Shown here piece by piece: positions 7,854 through 18,947 of a stretch of DNA of 64,000 nt. The DNA is taken from assembly GCF_004798585.1 (NCBI RefSeq), contig NZ_PPXQ01000009.1:186001-250000 (forward strand). Direction: 5' to 3'. Below the pieces are notes generated by a model. That model ran no database searches, was not told the origin of the DNA, and was given only the letters and a program-made list of their open reading frames with translations. Made by a program: the position numbers and the translations under genes. Position 1 is the stretch's first letter. Every line of letters starts with the position of its first letter. The stretch is from Massilia sp. Mn16-1_5. Its GTDB lineage: Bacteria > Pseudomonadota > Gammaproteobacteria > Burkholderiales > Burkholderiaceae_D.

Positions 7854-9638
7854 TCAGGCATTCGGCCAGAGGGTACGGTGCAGGTCGGCGACCTGTTCCG
7901 GAGGCAGGCGCGGCACCCGATCGGTCGTGAGCAAGCCGTTCTGCTCATGCTCGACGTCCGTGAGCTGGGTGTAGCACAGCCCGGCAAGGAAGGGCAGCGA
8001 CGCGAGACCTTCCATCAGGGTGCGATATCGCTGCGCCAGTTCATCCTCGTTACGCACGTTACCGTAGTGGTCGTACAGGCGGTCGCGCCGCCGCTCGGGG
8101 TTCTCGGGCGCCAGCAGGTAGCCGCCGACTTCGGAAAACACGATCGGCTGGCCGCGGTACTGGGCCCCTTGCAGGAACAGCTCCTTGCCCTTGTGCCAGC
8201 CGGTATCCGGCGGCAGGCCGGAAAGGCGCGTGGCGGCATAGCGTTCCAGCAGCGCCTCGACCGGATGCGAGTAGTCATGGATGGTGCAGACGTCGGTCAC
8301 GTCCGTGTGCTGCCAGCCGTCGTTGTCGATGACGGGACGGGTGGCGTCGACCAGGCGCGTGCGCGCCACCATCCGTTCCAGGAAATCGTGCTGGTGCGGA
8401 TGGCGCACCAGTTCCGGAAAACCGAAGCTTTCCACCACCGGCACCCAGGCCACGATCGAGGGGTGGTTCGCGTCGCGCATCACGGCGCGCAGCCACTCGA
8501 TCTCGAGCCGCTCTTCCGACTCCTCGGACCACGAGCGCGCGTTCGGCATCTCTTCCCAGACCATCAGGCCGAGCCGGTCGCACCAGTACAGCCAGCGCTC
8601 GTGCTCGATCTTCTGGTGCTTGCGCACGCCGTTGAAGCCGAAGCGCTTGGCCCACAGGACATCCTCGCGCAGCGCCTCGTCGTTCGGTGCCGCCAGCAGG
8701 GTGTCGGGCCAGTAGCCCTGGTCGAGCGCCATCAGCAGAAAAATGCGTTCGCCGTTCAGGTGGAACCAGCCTTCCTTCAGCTCGATCGAGCGCAGGCCGA
8801 CATACGATTCGACGCTGTCGACGACTTCTCCGCGGCGCAGCAGGCGCACCCGCAATCCGTACAGGTGCGGATCCTTCGGCGACCACGGGCGTGGCGCGGG
8901 CACTTGCGTGCGCAGTTCCAGGCAGGCGCTGCTGCTGGAGGTGCGTGCGCGCGCGCAGACCAGTCCGGACTCGAGATCCTCGAGCACCTCGAGCTCGGCT
9001 TCCCAGTCGCCCGAGGGGCCGTGCAGGTGCACGTTCAGCGCCAGGCTGCCGTCCGGGCGGCACTCGGTCACGCGCAGGTGATCGATGCGCAGGGCCGGGA
9101 CCGGCTCCAGCCAGACGTTCTGCCAGATCCCGCTGGTGCAGTAGTAATAGATCCGCACCGGGGTGCCGGACGAGGACTGCTTGCCGCGCGGCTGATACGG
9201 GTCCTGGCGGTCCTCGACGCGCACCGTGATCCGGTTCGGACCGGGCCGCAGGTAGGGCGCGATGTCGAAGGAGAAGGGCACGTGGCCGCCGCGGTTGCGG
9301 CCGGCCACGCGGCCGTTGACCCAGACGTCGGCGCGGTAGTCGACGGCGCCGAAGTGAAGCAGCAGGGCGCCGCTGTCCCAGCCTTCGGGTACGTCGAAGC
9401 TGCGGCTGTACCACATGACTTCGTGGATCTCGCGGCTGCCGATGCCGGACGTGGTGGATTGGTAGGGGAAGGGGACCAGGATCCGCTGGGGCAGTTCGCG
9501 GCCGTCGAACCAGCGCTCGGACAGGCCGGCGTTGGCATCGTCGAAGGCGAACTCCCACCAGCCGTCGAGGCTGGCCCAGGCTTGGCGCACCATCTGCGGA
9601 CGCGGATAGGGCGCGCTCGGGGTGTCAAAGCTGCGCAT
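7854..9638 (-). CDS. Glycoside hydrolase family 2 protein
   Basis: A 594-residue cytoplasmic glycosidase with the GH2 order: jelly-roll sugar-binding domain (about 20-190), immunoglobulin-like domain (190-285) and TIM barrel (from 290). WCDRLGLMVWEEMPNA (352-367) is a family landmark. The nucleophile is expected to be Glu503 in FSEVGG. The acid/base Glu403 sits in WVPVVES, where most members have Asn just before the Glu (WVPFNE); here it is Val, which may alter activity. Length matches the beta-glucuronidase/beta-galactosidase short forms. No signal peptide. ATG at 9636-9638 was chosen because the domain starts shortly after; the ribosome site is weak. Divergent from the DUF4254 operon. Substrate not deducible. 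Confidence 0.87.
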   Translation of the reverse strand: MRSFDTPSAPYPRPQMVRQAWASLDGWWEFAFDDANAGLSERWFDGRELPQRILVPFPYQSTTSGIGSREIHEVMWYSRSFDVPEGWDSGALLLHFGAVDYRADVWVNGRVAGRNRGGHVPFSFDIAPYLRPGPNRITVRVEDRQDPYQPRGKQSSSGTPVRIYYYCTSGIWQNVWLEPVPALRIDHLRVTECRPDGSLALNVHLHGPSGDWEAELEVLEDLESGLVCARARTSSSSACLELRTQVPAPRPWSPKDPHLYGLRVRLLRRGEVVDSVESYVGLRSIELKEGWFHLNGERIFLLMALDQGYWPDTLLAAPNDEALREDVLWAKRFGFNGVRKHQKIEHERWLYWCDRLGLMVWEEMPNARSWSEESEERLEIEWLRAVMRDANHPSIVAWVPVVESFGFPELVRHPHQHDFLERMVARTRLVDATRPVIDNDGWQHTDVTDVCTIHDYSHPVEALLERYAATRLSGLPPDTGWHKGKELFLQGAQYRGQPIVFSEVGGYLLAPENPERRRDRLYDHYGNVRNEDELAQRYRTLMEGLASLPFLAGLCYTQLTDVEHEQNGLLTTDRVPRLPPEQVADLHRTLWPNA

Positions 9639-9792
9639 GATTGTGGTGGAGAGAGGTGGGGGGAGGGACTGCGATATTTTTGCGCTTTCATAAAGTGTAC
9701 ACCTGAACCCCACCGAACTTTCAAGCCCCTATCTGCCTCCAAACATGAGCTGAAAAACGGCATACCGATGAGCTGGAAAGGCGGAGGCGGCG

Positions 9793-10422
9793 ATGGCACA
9801 TGCACTTGATTCAAGCGCGATCACCCAGTATCACGACGCAGTTGTGCGCCTGGCGCAGGACCAGAGCGACCATCCGGGCAGCGGTCCCGGCGCCTGGTTT
9901 GCGATCGCGGCAAACCACCGATTTAATTGTTTGCTGTGGCGAGAAGAAGACAAAGCGCGCCGCCAGGACGTACCGGCCGCCGACATCGCCGCCGGCAAGC
10001 GCCGCATCGACGCCTACAACCAGCAGCGCAACGACGCCGTGGAGGCCATCGACGAAGCGATCCTCGCCAGCCTGGCCGGCGTCGATCCAGGCCCGGACGC
10101 GCGCCTGTCGAGCGAGACGGCCGGCGCCATGATCGACCGGCTCTCGATCCTGGCCCTCAAGGTCCACCACATGCGCGCCCAGACCGAGCGCAGCGATGCG
10201 GGTATCAGCCACATCGAGGCCTGCGCCGCGCGACTGCAGCGCCTGGTCGCCCAGCGCGCCGACCTGTGCGGCTGCCTCGACCGCCTGCTGCGCGAAGCAC
10301 GCGAGGGCCGCGCCTACTTCAAGGTCTATCGCCAGTTCAAGATGTACAACGACCCGGCCCTGAACCCGTATTTGTACGGGCAGGCGCGCACGGCGGATGC
10401 GGCGGGCCAGGGCGCGCCATGA
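9793..10422 (+). CDS. DUF4254 domain protein
   Basis: A 209-residue, mostly helical cytoplasmic protein matching DUF4254. Typical blocks are [17 protein letters not shown] near residue 41 and the ending [37 protein letters not shown] in the middle is also characteristic. Such proteins are found beside glycosyltransferases and heptosyltransferase-like genes, but their biochemical role is unknown. GGAGG lies 6 bases before ATG 9793. The stop overlaps the start of the GT2 gene in an ATGA, and the GT2 gene overlaps the GT9 gene in the same way, so the three form one translationally coupled operon. Confidence 0.85.
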   Translation: MAHALDSSAITQYHDAVVRLAQDQSDHPGSGPGAWFAIAANHRFNCLLWREEDKARRQDVPAADIAAGKRRIDAYNQQRNDAVEAIDEAILASLAGVDPGPDARLSSETAGAMIDRLSILALKVHHMRAQTERSDAGISHIEACAARLQRLVAQRADLCGCLDRLLREAREGRAYFKVYRQFKMYNDPALNPYLYGQARTADAAGQGAP

Positions 10423-11237
10423 CGGCCATCGTCGACGTCCTGGTGCCGACCTGCGATCGCCCGGCGGCGCTGGCCGTCACGCTCACGGCGCTGGCGGCGC
10501 AGACCGGGCCGCCGCTGCGTATTGTCGTCTCCGACCAGTCCGAACGCCTGGCCGGCGCCCTTGCCCCGGAAGTGCTGGCGGTGCTGCGCTACCTGCGGGC
10601 GCGCGGCATCGAGGCCGAGGTGCGCCAGCACCTGCCGCGGCGCGGCATGGCGGAACAGCGCGCCTTCCTGCTGAGCTTGGCGACGGCGCCGTATTGCCTC
10701 TACCTCGATGACGACGTGATCCTCGAACCCGGCCTGCTCGCGCGCCTGCATGCGGCGCTCGTCGCGCAGGGCTGCGGCTTTGTCGGCAGCGCGGTGCACG
10801 GACTCAGCCACCTGGGGCAGAAGCGGCCGGCGCAGGAGCGGATCGAGTTCTGGGACGGCCTCGTGCAGCCGGAAACCGTGCGCCCCGGCAGCGCGGCCTG
10901 GCAACGCCACCACCTGCACAGCGCGGCCAATCTGTTCCACGTGCAGTCGCGCGCACAGGACAGGGCCGACCGCCTGTACCGGGTGGCCTGGATCGGCGGC
11001 TGCGTGCTGTTCGATACGCATAAACTGCGCGCTTGCGGCGGCTTCGATTTCTGGCGCGACCTGCCGCCCGAACACTGCGGCGAAGATGTGCTGGCCCAGC
11101 TGCGCGTGATGGAGCGTTACGGCGGCTGTGGATTGCTGCCGTCCGGCGCGTACCACATGGAGTTGCCGACCACGGTGACGGCGCGCGAGGTCGATGCGCC
11201 GTATGTGCTGTCCGGCGCCGCGCCGGGCGTGCAATGA
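10419..11237 (+). CDS. Glycosyltransferase family 2
   Basis: A 272-residue GT-A fold glycosyltransferase. N-terminal [19 protein letters not shown] is the nucleotide-sugar binding start, and [12 protein letters not shown] around residues 94-105 holds the DxD metal-binding motif (DDD). Later, [19 protein letters not shown] and [15 protein letters not shown] match the acceptor-side blocks, with GED as the probable catalytic region. No membrane segment, so it works at the cytoplasmic face. The start is fixed by the ATGA overlap with DUF4254; a much longer open frame upstream in the same phase is not protein-like. It likely adds one sugar in surface-glycan assembly. Donor and acceptor are unknown. 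Confidence 0.9.
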   Translation: MTAIVDVLVPTCDRPAALAVTLTALAAQTGPPLRIVVSDQSERLAGALAPEVLAVLRYLRARGIEAEVRQHLPRRGMAEQRAFLLSLATAPYCLYLDDDVILEPGLLARLHAALVAQGCGFVGSAVHGLSHLGQKRPAQERIEFWDGLVQPETVRPGSAAWQRHHLHSAANLFHVQSRAQDRADRLYRVAWIGGCVLFDTHKLRACGGFDFWRDLPPEHCGEDVLAQLRVMERYGGCGLLPSGAYHMELPTTVTAREVDAPYVLSGAAPGVQ

Positions 11238-12487
11238 CGGCGGCGGCTGATGGGGCGTGTGCGACAGGCCGGCTGGCGGACGTGCGCAAGATCGCGGTCC
11301 TGCGTCCGAATGCCGTGGGCGACTTCGTGTTTGCGCTACCGGCGCTGCACGCCCTGAAACAGGCGTATCCGGAGGCCGAACTGGTATTGCTCGGCTTGCC
11401 CTGGCATGCCGGCTTCCTGCAGGGCCGGCCGGGGCCGGTCGACCGGGTCATCGTCGTGCCGCCGCTGGCCGGCATCGGCCTGGCGCCGGATGCCGACGAT
11501 GCCGCGGCGCGCCGGCCTTTTCTCGCAGCGATGCAGGCGGAAGGATTCGATATCGCCTGCCAGATGTACGGCGGCGGACGCTATTCGAATCCCCTGGTCG
11601 CCTCGTTCGGCGCGCGCCTGACGGTGGGCGCGCGTGCCGCCGGGGCGCCGCCGCTGGACCGCTGGCTGCCTTATGTGGAACCGGCGAACCGGAGACTGGC
11701 CCTGCTCGAGATCACGGCGCTGGTAGGCGCGGCGCAGGTCAGCCTGGCAGTGGAGCTGGCCGTCACGCAGGCGGATCGGCAGGCGGCCGCGGCCGTGTTG
11801 GCGCGGGCGGAGCGCGCAGCAGCGCGCAAGGCGGAACTGGCGCATGGGAAGACGGAATTGTCGTCGGGGCTGATCCCGGCGACTGGCGCGAGCGCGCAGC
11901 GGGCGCTTGCTTCGGGTGCGACGGCCGCCTCTGCCGTCGCGGCATCCGGCCCGCCCCTGGTGCTGCTGCAGCCCGGGTCGAGCGACCCGCGCCGCTGCTG
12001 GCCGGCTGCCTCCTTCGCCGCCGTCGGCAATGCGCTTGCCGCCATGGGCGCGCGTATCGGGGTGAACGGCACGGCCGACGAAGCGCCGTTGGTGCGGCGC
12101 GTGCTGCGCGCCCTGCACGCACCGGCGATCGACCTGTCCGGCAAGCTCGACCTGGGCGGCCTGTGTGGCCTGATCGAGCGCGCGGCCTGTGTCGTCTCGA
12201 ACGACACCGGACCCCTGCACCTGGCGCTGGCACTCGGGACACCCTGTGTCGGCATCTTCTGGTTGACCAACCTGGTCGACGGCGCGCCCCTGCGGCCCTC
12301 GCTGCTGCGCGCTGCTTTATCGCTGCGCCAGGACTGTCCCGTCTGCGGCCTGCCGAACTTGCGCCAGCGCTGCAGCCACGAGGTCAGTTTCGTGGCCGAC
12401 GTGCCGGTCGAGCAGGTGGTGCACATGGCGCAGGAGGTGCTGGAGGGACGTAATAGGGTGGTCGGCTCCACCGACATGTTTGAATAA
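11234..12487 (+). CDS. Glycosyltransferase family 9 (heptosyltransferase-like)
   Basis: A 417-residue GT-B enzyme resembling ADP-heptose:LPS heptosyltransferases. The N-terminal acceptor domain begins IAVLRPNAVGDFVFALPAL; the C-terminal donor domain has VLLQPGSSDPRRCWPA and the hallmark SNDTGPLHLALALGTPCVG. Between the domains, roughly residues 178-238 form an Ala/Arg-rich low-complexity insert that typical members lack. Near the end, Cys-rich RQDCPVCGLPNLRQRCSHEV is unusual and could hold a metal or disulfide. The start overlaps the GT2 stop (ATGA). Whether the donor is ADP-heptose or another nucleotide sugar cannot be told. Confidence 0.87.
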   Translation: MTAAADGACATGRLADVRKIAVLRPNAVGDFVFALPALHALKQAYPEAELVLLGLPWHAGFLQGRPGPVDRVIVVPPLAGIGLAPDADDAAARRPFLAAMQAEGFDIACQMYGGGRYSNPLVASFGARLTVGARAAGAPPLDRWLPYVEPANRRLALLEITALVGAAQVSLAVELAVTQADRQAAAAVLARAERAAARKAELAHGKTELSSGLIPATGASAQRALASGATAASAVAASGPPLVLLQPGSSDPRRCWPAASFAAVGNALAAMGARIGVNGTADEAPLVRRVLRALHAPAIDLSGKLDLGGLCGLIERAACVVSNDTGPLHLALALGTPCVGIFWLTNLVDGAPLRPSLLRAALSLRQDCPVCGLPNLRQRCSHEVSFVADVPVEQVVHMAQEVLEGRNRVVGSTDMFE

Positions 12488-12553
12488 CGGTAGAGCGCGC
12501 GCCGCCCACGCGTTCACGCGACTCGAGCGTACCGCGTGATCGTGCCGACGTGC

Positions 12554-12620
12554 GTTGAACGCGTGGACGGCGCAGTTGGCGCGAATAACCCAGGCGCTCA
12601 GGAGGAGCCGTCCACCCTAC
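12554..12620. repeat. Dispersed palindromic repeat, copy 1
   Basis: GTTGAACGCGTGGACGG at 12554-12570 is identical over 17 bases to 45864-45880. Arms GTGGACGGC (12563-12571) and GCCGTCCAC (12607-12615) pair across a 35-base loop, and the right arm runs into CCTAC. It lies between two convergent glycosyltransferase genes and may double as a transcription-end structure. Confidence 0.7.
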
Positions 12621-12657
12621 ATCTGGACGCCCGCATGGACGCGCCCGATGTACCTTG

Positions 12658-13710
12658 CTACCAGTACGGCCACATCCCCGCTCGCCGCTGCCGGTTCGGA
12701 TCGATGCCGGCCAGCAGCGCGCGGGCGTGCTGGAGCACGGCGGCCGAACGCTGGGCGTCGGGGTCCCAGATGCAGCGGTGGCGGTCGCGGTCGAGCGGAG
12801 CCCAGCGGGCGATATCGGCCTTGCTGAAGATGACGACGCTTTTCAGGCGCAGGCCGGCGGCGATGTGCGAGACGCCGGTGTCGTTGCAGACCAGCAGGCG
12901 GGCATTCTTCATCAGCGCCGCCATGGCGCCGATCGAAATCGGTGCGGCGGCATTGATGGCGCGCGCCTGCATGTGGCGCGCAACTTCTCGGGTCAGGTCG
13001 GCCTCCTCGGCCGAGCCGGTGAGCACGACGCCGACGCCGAATTCGGCGGCCAGGCGGTCGGCCACTTCGGCGAAGCGGTGCGGCGGCCAGCATTTGTCGC
13101 GCTTGCGCGCTCCCGGGTGCACGCAGATGTAGTTGCCGGGAACGAGGCCGCTGGCGATGCCGCTGGCCTCGAGCTCCTGCCGGTCTTCCGGCGCGACAGG
13201 GAATTCGAGGTGGTCGCCGGCCGCGCTGGCGCCGAGCCGCTCGACCAGGTGCAGCAAACGGTCCGGTTCGGCGCCCACTTCCGGATACGGGAACAGGACC
13301 GTGTGCTCGGTCGCGACCGGGGCGCCGCTGCAGTAGCCGGCCATCGCCTGGGCGCCGAAACCGGCCACGATCTCGTTGGTCACGGTGCCGTTGCCGTGCA
13401 ATTGCAGGGCCAGCGTGAAGCGTCGTTCGCACAGGCCGGCATAGAAGGGCGTCAGCTCTTCGTGGCGCGGCACCTGTTCCGGCAGCAACGGATGGCCGGG
13501 GAAGGCGACGAAGTCGTCGATATAGTGGGGGAAACGGCGCGCGAACTGGCGCGCCCAGGGCAGGCCGACCAGCGTGATGTGCGCTGTCGGCAGGGAAGCG
13601 CGCAGGGCGCGCAGGGCCGGCACGGCGCACAGCATGTCGCCCAGGTGCAGCGCGCGGAACACGACGACGGATGCGATATCGAGCCGGTGAAAAAGCGGAC
13701 GCCGGGACAC
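12658..13710 (-). CDS. Glycosyltransferase family 9 (heptosyltransferase-like)
   Basis: A 350-residue GT-B enzyme. The start is a GTG at 13708-13710 supported by GGAGG 5-6 bases upstream. N-terminal VVVFRALHLGDMLCAVPALRAL and C-terminal CNDTGVSHIAAGLRLKSV are family hallmarks; CVHPGARKRDKCWPPHRF is the donor-domain entry. The final 20 residues are Arg-rich. It is the third gene of a leftward operon after a carbamoyltransferase and a dimethylformamidase-like protein, with a 60-base gap. With the GT9/GT2 genes converging on it, this points to a common surface glycan, not proven to be the LPS core. Confidence 0.9.
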   Translation of the reverse strand: MSRRPLFHRLDIASVVVFRALHLGDMLCAVPALRALRASLPTAHITLVGLPWARQFARRFPHYIDDFVAFPGHPLLPEQVPRHEELTPFYAGLCERRFTLALQLHGNGTVTNEIVAGFGAQAMAGYCSGAPVATEHTVLFPYPEVGAEPDRLLHLVERLGASAAGDHLEFPVAPEDRQELEASGIASGLVPGNYICVHPGARKRDKCWPPHRFAEVADRLAAEFGVGVVLTGSAEEADLTREVARHMQARAINAAAPISIGAMAALMKNARLLVCNDTGVSHIAAGLRLKSVVIFSKADIARWAPLDRDRHRCIWDPDAQRSAAVLQHARALLAGIDPNRQRRAGMWPYW

Positions 13711-13770
13711 TGTTTCCTCCGTTGGTAAAGACAGGCAAAGAGTCGGGCAGCAGGTGACAGGCGGGACGGG

Positions 13771-15125
13771 TCAGTGCAACAGCAGCCGGTCGAGTACATT
13801 GCGGGTGATGCGTTCGACCTTGCGGTCGCGCCCGTCGGCCAGGACTTGCGCCCAGTCGGTGGTGCCGGCCGAGAACACGGTGCCGCCGCGTTCGAACAGG
13901 CCGAGGGTGGCCGCGTGGACGCCTTCGCCGGCGGCGTGGCGTTCGCGCGGCGGCAGTTCCTGCCAGCGCCGGTCGAGCGGGCAGGCGGCCAGCAGCTGGT
14001 AGCCGTCCGGCGTGCCGCCTTCGTCGGCCCAGGCCGACAGCGTGGCCTTGCCGCTTGCGCGGTCGAAGGTGTCGAGCGGCGCGCCGTCGCATTCGTAGCC
14101 GACCAGCGGCGGCCAGGTGTCCCTGCCGAAGGCTTCGCCCCGCTGCAGCGCGGTGCCGGCGAAGATCCAGTGCTCCGGTTTTTGGACGATGAAGCCGCTC
14201 GTGGCACGCGCGCCGTCCCACCAGCCGCCGCCGTGGCGGTAGCTGACGCCGCCCATGCGGTCTTCGGGCCGTCCGGCGCCGCTGGCGGGCCACCAGTGAT
14301 CAAAGGCGCCGCGCGGGCCGCCCTGGTGGCAGACCAGCGCGCGGCCGCCGTCGACCAGGTGCACGCGCCACCAGCACAGGTTGGCGGCAAACCAGGCCAC
14401 GTTGCCGCCCGAGGCGATGAAATCTTCGACCGCGTCGCGCGTGGCTTCGGTCCAGTATTCGTCGTGTCCCGCCGCCACCAGCAGCCGGTAGCGCAGCGCC
14501 AGCTCAGGGTCGGCGTGGATGTCGAGGTCGGTGCAGAACTCGGGCGTATAACCCTGGCGTGCCAGCCAGCGGATGAAACGCGCGTCCCAGTGGGCGAAGG
14601 TCTGGCGTTGCGAGGCGCAATCGTAGTGGTCGGGCGCGCCCCAGGTCCGGCCGCCGATGCCGCCACCGGGCCGTTGCAGGGAAACGCGCGCACCCGGTGG
14701 ATCGAGCGAGCGCGGCGGATTGGCGTAGTAGCAGCCGCCGCCGCTGAAGTTGTAGGCCTGATAGGTGGCCAGCGGCAGTTTATACAGCATGCCGCCGCGG
14801 CGCTGGCCGCGTACGACGAACAGGGCGGCGGCGCTCTCGAGCGCGAGCGACAGCGGCAGCCTGGCGCCGGCTTCCTCGAGATGGGCGATGTAGACCCCGG
14901 AGGACCAGTGCGCCGGCACCGGGAATTCATAGGCCGGCCAGCCCCAGTCCTCGCCGGCACCGCGTGCGTGGGCGCGTTCGCCGGGCTGCCAGGACGAGCT
15001 GTACAAGGCTTCGAAGCCGTCGCGCCAGCGGTAGAAATGCACGCGAAAGCGGCGGCTGTCGGTGGCCACGTGCAGCACGAGGCGCTCGCCGGGCAAGACG
15101 CTGGCGCGGGCGGGATAGGCGCGGA

Positions 15126-15129
<4 letters not shown>
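13771..15129 (-). CDS. N,N-dimethylformamidase large-subunit-like protein
   Basis: A 452-residue protein related to the C-terminal region of the N,N-dimethylformamidase beta subunit. TYQAYNFSGGGCYY (122-135), GHDEYW (221-226) and FIASGGNVAWFAANLCWWRV are the matching blocks. In dimethylformamidase a mononuclear iron is held by two Tyr and one Glu, and GHDEYW corresponds to the segment carrying that Glu, so an amide- or carbamate-type hydrolase is plausible. The first 100 residues form a beta-rich domain. No signal peptide is seen. ATG 15127-15129 overlaps the carbamoyltransferase stop as ATGA, implying coupled translation. Such proteins are often annotated as hypothetical; substrate here is inference, probably a glycan modification rather than a solvent. 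Confidence 0.78.
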
Positions 15130-16805
<1,676 letters not shown>

Positions 16806-17039
16806 CGTCTTCTCCTGTTCTGTGCCAGCCATGGAGCGATCCGGTCCATCTTTGAGCAGGATGAGCTGCCCGAAGTTCGCTCGTTTACGCGTGGCTGATG
16901 CAGGTCGGAGGAAACCGGGAAAACGGAAACTTGGCGCGCCGGATGTGGTCTCAGGGAGAGTGGCAAGTTCAACAGAAGGAAAGGCGACAACGCGACCAAA
17001 CGATGGATGCGGCGCCGGGCGCGGCGGCGGCAGCCGGGG

Positions 17040-17045
17040 TATGAT
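17040..17045 (+). promoter_or_regulatory. Candidate -10 element for nudC
   Basis: TATGAT (5 of 6 matches to consensus) lies 27 bases before the nudC ATG, giving a leader of about 20 bases. No convincing -35 hexamer. The same TATGATGGC string recurs at 40621, ahead of the acyltransferase gene. Confidence 0.4.
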
Positions 17046-17072
17046 GGCCCACCCATTTCACTCCGAACGACG

Positions 17073-17891
17073 ATGCTGAAAACGCCCCCGAGCTTCACGC
17101 CGCTGATGGCGCCGCAAGACCATCCCGACCCGATCACCTTCCTCTTCCACGGCGGCCGCCTGCTGGTACGCGAGCTCGATCTCGCCTTGCCCGAGGCGGG
17201 CGTGCTCAAGGAGCTCGGGCTCGACCCGGCCAATGTGCAGCCGGTTGGCCTGCTGGGCGAGCGCTATTGCCAGGCCGGCTGGCTGGAGCACGAGGAAGTG
17301 CCGCAGGGCTATGCGTGGCGCAGCCTGCGTTCGCTGTTCGCAGACTTCGACGAGGAACTGCTGGGTCTGGCCGGACGGGCGGCGCAGATCGCGGAATGGG
17401 CGCGTACCCACCGCTTCTGCGGCGCCTGCGCCCATCCGATGGCGCGCGTGGCGCACGAGCGCAGTTTCAAGTGCGGCCATTGCGGCCACCTGGCTTACCC
17501 GCGCATTTCGCCGGCGATGATGGTCCTGATCCGCAAGGGAGATGCCGTGCTGCTGGCGATGCACGTGGCCTCACCCGCGAAACGTTTTACGCCCTTGGCC
17601 GGTTTCCTGGAAGCGGGCGAGTCGATCGAGGAAGCGATCCACCGCGAGGTGTACGAGGAAGTCGGGCTGCAGGTAACGAACCTGCGCTACTTCGCCAGCC
17701 AGTCCTGGCCCTTCCCGCATTCGCTGATGATCGCTTTCACGGCCGATTATGCGGGCGGCGAGATCCGCGTCGACCCGACCGAGATTGCCGAAGCAAGGTG
17801 GTTTGGACCGGATGACGAATGGCCGGAGCGCGTGCCGCACATTTCGGTGTCGAGCGTGCTCGTGGACGCGCACCGGCCGCCGGGCCCTTAA
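17073..17891 (+). CDS. nudC: NAD(H) pyrophosphatase / NAD-cap decapping enzyme NudC
   Basis: A 272-residue Nudix hydrolase that cleaves NADH to NMNH and AMP and removes NAD caps from RNA. The zinc ribbon uses Cys116, Cys119, Cys134 and Cys137. The Nudix box runs from Gly177 to Leu199 with REVYEEVGL carrying the metal-binding glutamates. The NudC-specific motif SQPWPFPxS appears as SQSWPFPHS (209-217), with Ser in place of Pro. ATG 17073 follows a short leader without a strong ribosome site; the N-terminus fits family length (about 260). Its TAA overlaps the stop of the convergent membrane-protein gene by 2-3 bases. Confidence 0.95.
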   Translation: MLKTPPSFTPLMAPQDHPDPITFLFHGGRLLVRELDLALPEAGVLKELGLDPANVQPVGLLGERYCQAGWLEHEEVPQGYAWRSLRSLFADFDEELLGLAGRAAQIAEWARTHRFCGACAHPMARVAHERSFKCGHCGHLAYPRISPAMMVLIRKGDAVLLAMHVASPAKRFTPLAGFLEAGESIEEAIHREVYEEVGLQVTNLRYFASQSWPFPHSLMIAFTADYAGGEIRVDPTEIAEARWFGPDDEWPERVPHISVSSVLVDAHRPPGP

Positions 17892-18799
17892 GCCTGGTTT
17901 GGCAAGGCAGGAGTAGTACGTACTTCAATTGCCGCCGGCGCAACCGTTGTCGTTGCCGCGACCTGCACCTGCACGCCGTCGTCGGGACGGGTGCCGGTGC
18001 TGCGCAACTGCACCGCACGCTGCAGCAGGTCGAACCAGAACGGGGCCCCGAACAGGGTCGTCGAGGCGGTCACGATCCAGCCGGCCACCTGCAGCGCGAA
18101 CGCGGTATCGAGCACCGGCGGAAAACTCGTCCAGCCGATCGGCAGCGCCCACAGCTGGCGCAGGGTCTCGGCGTCGAGCGCGCTTGGCGCCGCCGTGATG
18201 TGGGCGGCCAGCTGCGGCTGCTGCCACAGGGTGCGGAACAGGGCAATGCTGTCGATGTTGAACAGGATCGCCAGCAGCAGCGAGATCAGGAAGGAAATCA
18301 GCAACTGGCGCCGTTTATAGCTGCCCGACAGGCGCTGCATCGCATTGTCGAACCAGCCCGCCACCAGCAATTGAAAACGCTCGAGGTCGCCGCCGGCACG
18401 GGCATACAGCCCCTGCAGCGCGCGCCGCACCTGCGGATCGGAGACGGCGTCGATATCGGCGCCCAGCCGTGCGAAGTTGCCCGGCACGTGCTGGATGCTG
18501 TCGATCAGCGCGATCGCGAAATATCCCGGTTCGATGTAGGATGGCCGGCTGGCGAGCGCCCGTTCGTCGACCGCCTTGCCGTCGCTGTGCGGATTGACCA
18601 GCGGATGCGCGTAAACCATCTGCGCCAGCGCGGTAAAGCGCGGGTCGTTGAGCATGCTTTTGATGCCGGCCAGGAGCGTGTTGGCGCGCAGCCGGAAGGC
18701 CGCCGCCAATGCTTCCTGCACGGTGGCCACGATCAGTGCCACCGTTCCATAACAAAACGTCAAACCGATTGCCAGTTCCAGTACCGAGCTTCCGAACAT
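17888..18799 (-). CDS. Membrane protein of unknown function
   Basis: A 303-residue inner-membrane protein that I do not recognise as a named family. ATG 18797-18799 is chosen because GGAGG lies 9 bases upstream. Predicted layout: TM1 near residues 6-28 (LELAIGLTFCYGTVALIVAT), a roughly 130-residue soluble segment including GYFAIALIDSIQHVPGNF and PQVRRALQGLYARAGGDLERF, TM2 at about 165-185 (RRQLLISFLISLLLAILFNI), then two further hydrophobic stretches and a polar C-terminus. Many Burkholderiales have similar uncharacterised proteins. It is divergent from folE and convergent with nudC, with no operon partners. Confidence 0.7.
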   Translation of the reverse strand: MFGSSVLELAIGLTFCYGTVALIVATVQEALAAAFRLRANTLLAGIKSMLNDPRFTALAQMVYAHPLVNPHSDGKAVDERALASRPSYIEPGYFAIALIDSIQHVPGNFARLGADIDAVSDPQVRRALQGLYARAGGDLERFQLLVAGWFDNAMQRLSGSYKRRQLLISFLISLLLAILFNIDSIALFRTLWQQPQLAAHITAAPSALDAETLRQLWALPIGWTSFPPVLDTAFALQVAGWIVTASTTLFGAPFWFDLLQRAVQLRSTGTRPDDGVQVQVAATTTVAPAAIEVRTTPALPNQA

Positions 18800-18912
18800 A
18801 GGCCGCCTCCGTTGTAGATAAAGTACCAATCCACGCTAGCGCATCCCTACAACGGATGAGTCTGGTTTGCTCAAGAAAAGAGCAGCTCCCGGCCGTCTTC
18901 GTCCGTTTTCTA

Positions 18913-18918
18913 TATACT
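18913..18918 (+). promoter_or_regulatory. Candidate -10 element for folE
   Basis: TATACT (5 of 6 matches to TATAAT) lies 30 bases before the folE ATG in the divergent gap. No clear -35 element is spaced correctly, so confidence is limited. Confidence 0.4.
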
Positions 18919-18947
18919 GGCGGCAATCGTATTTTTAGGGTTTCCCC

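Noticed and set aside
9695..9702. GTGTACAC palindrome upstream of the GH2 gene as an operator
   Set aside because: Eight bases are too short to claim a site without a second copy or a known regulator.
7812..9809. Long open frame antisense to the GH2 gene
   Set aside because: Shadow of GH2; contains no domain.
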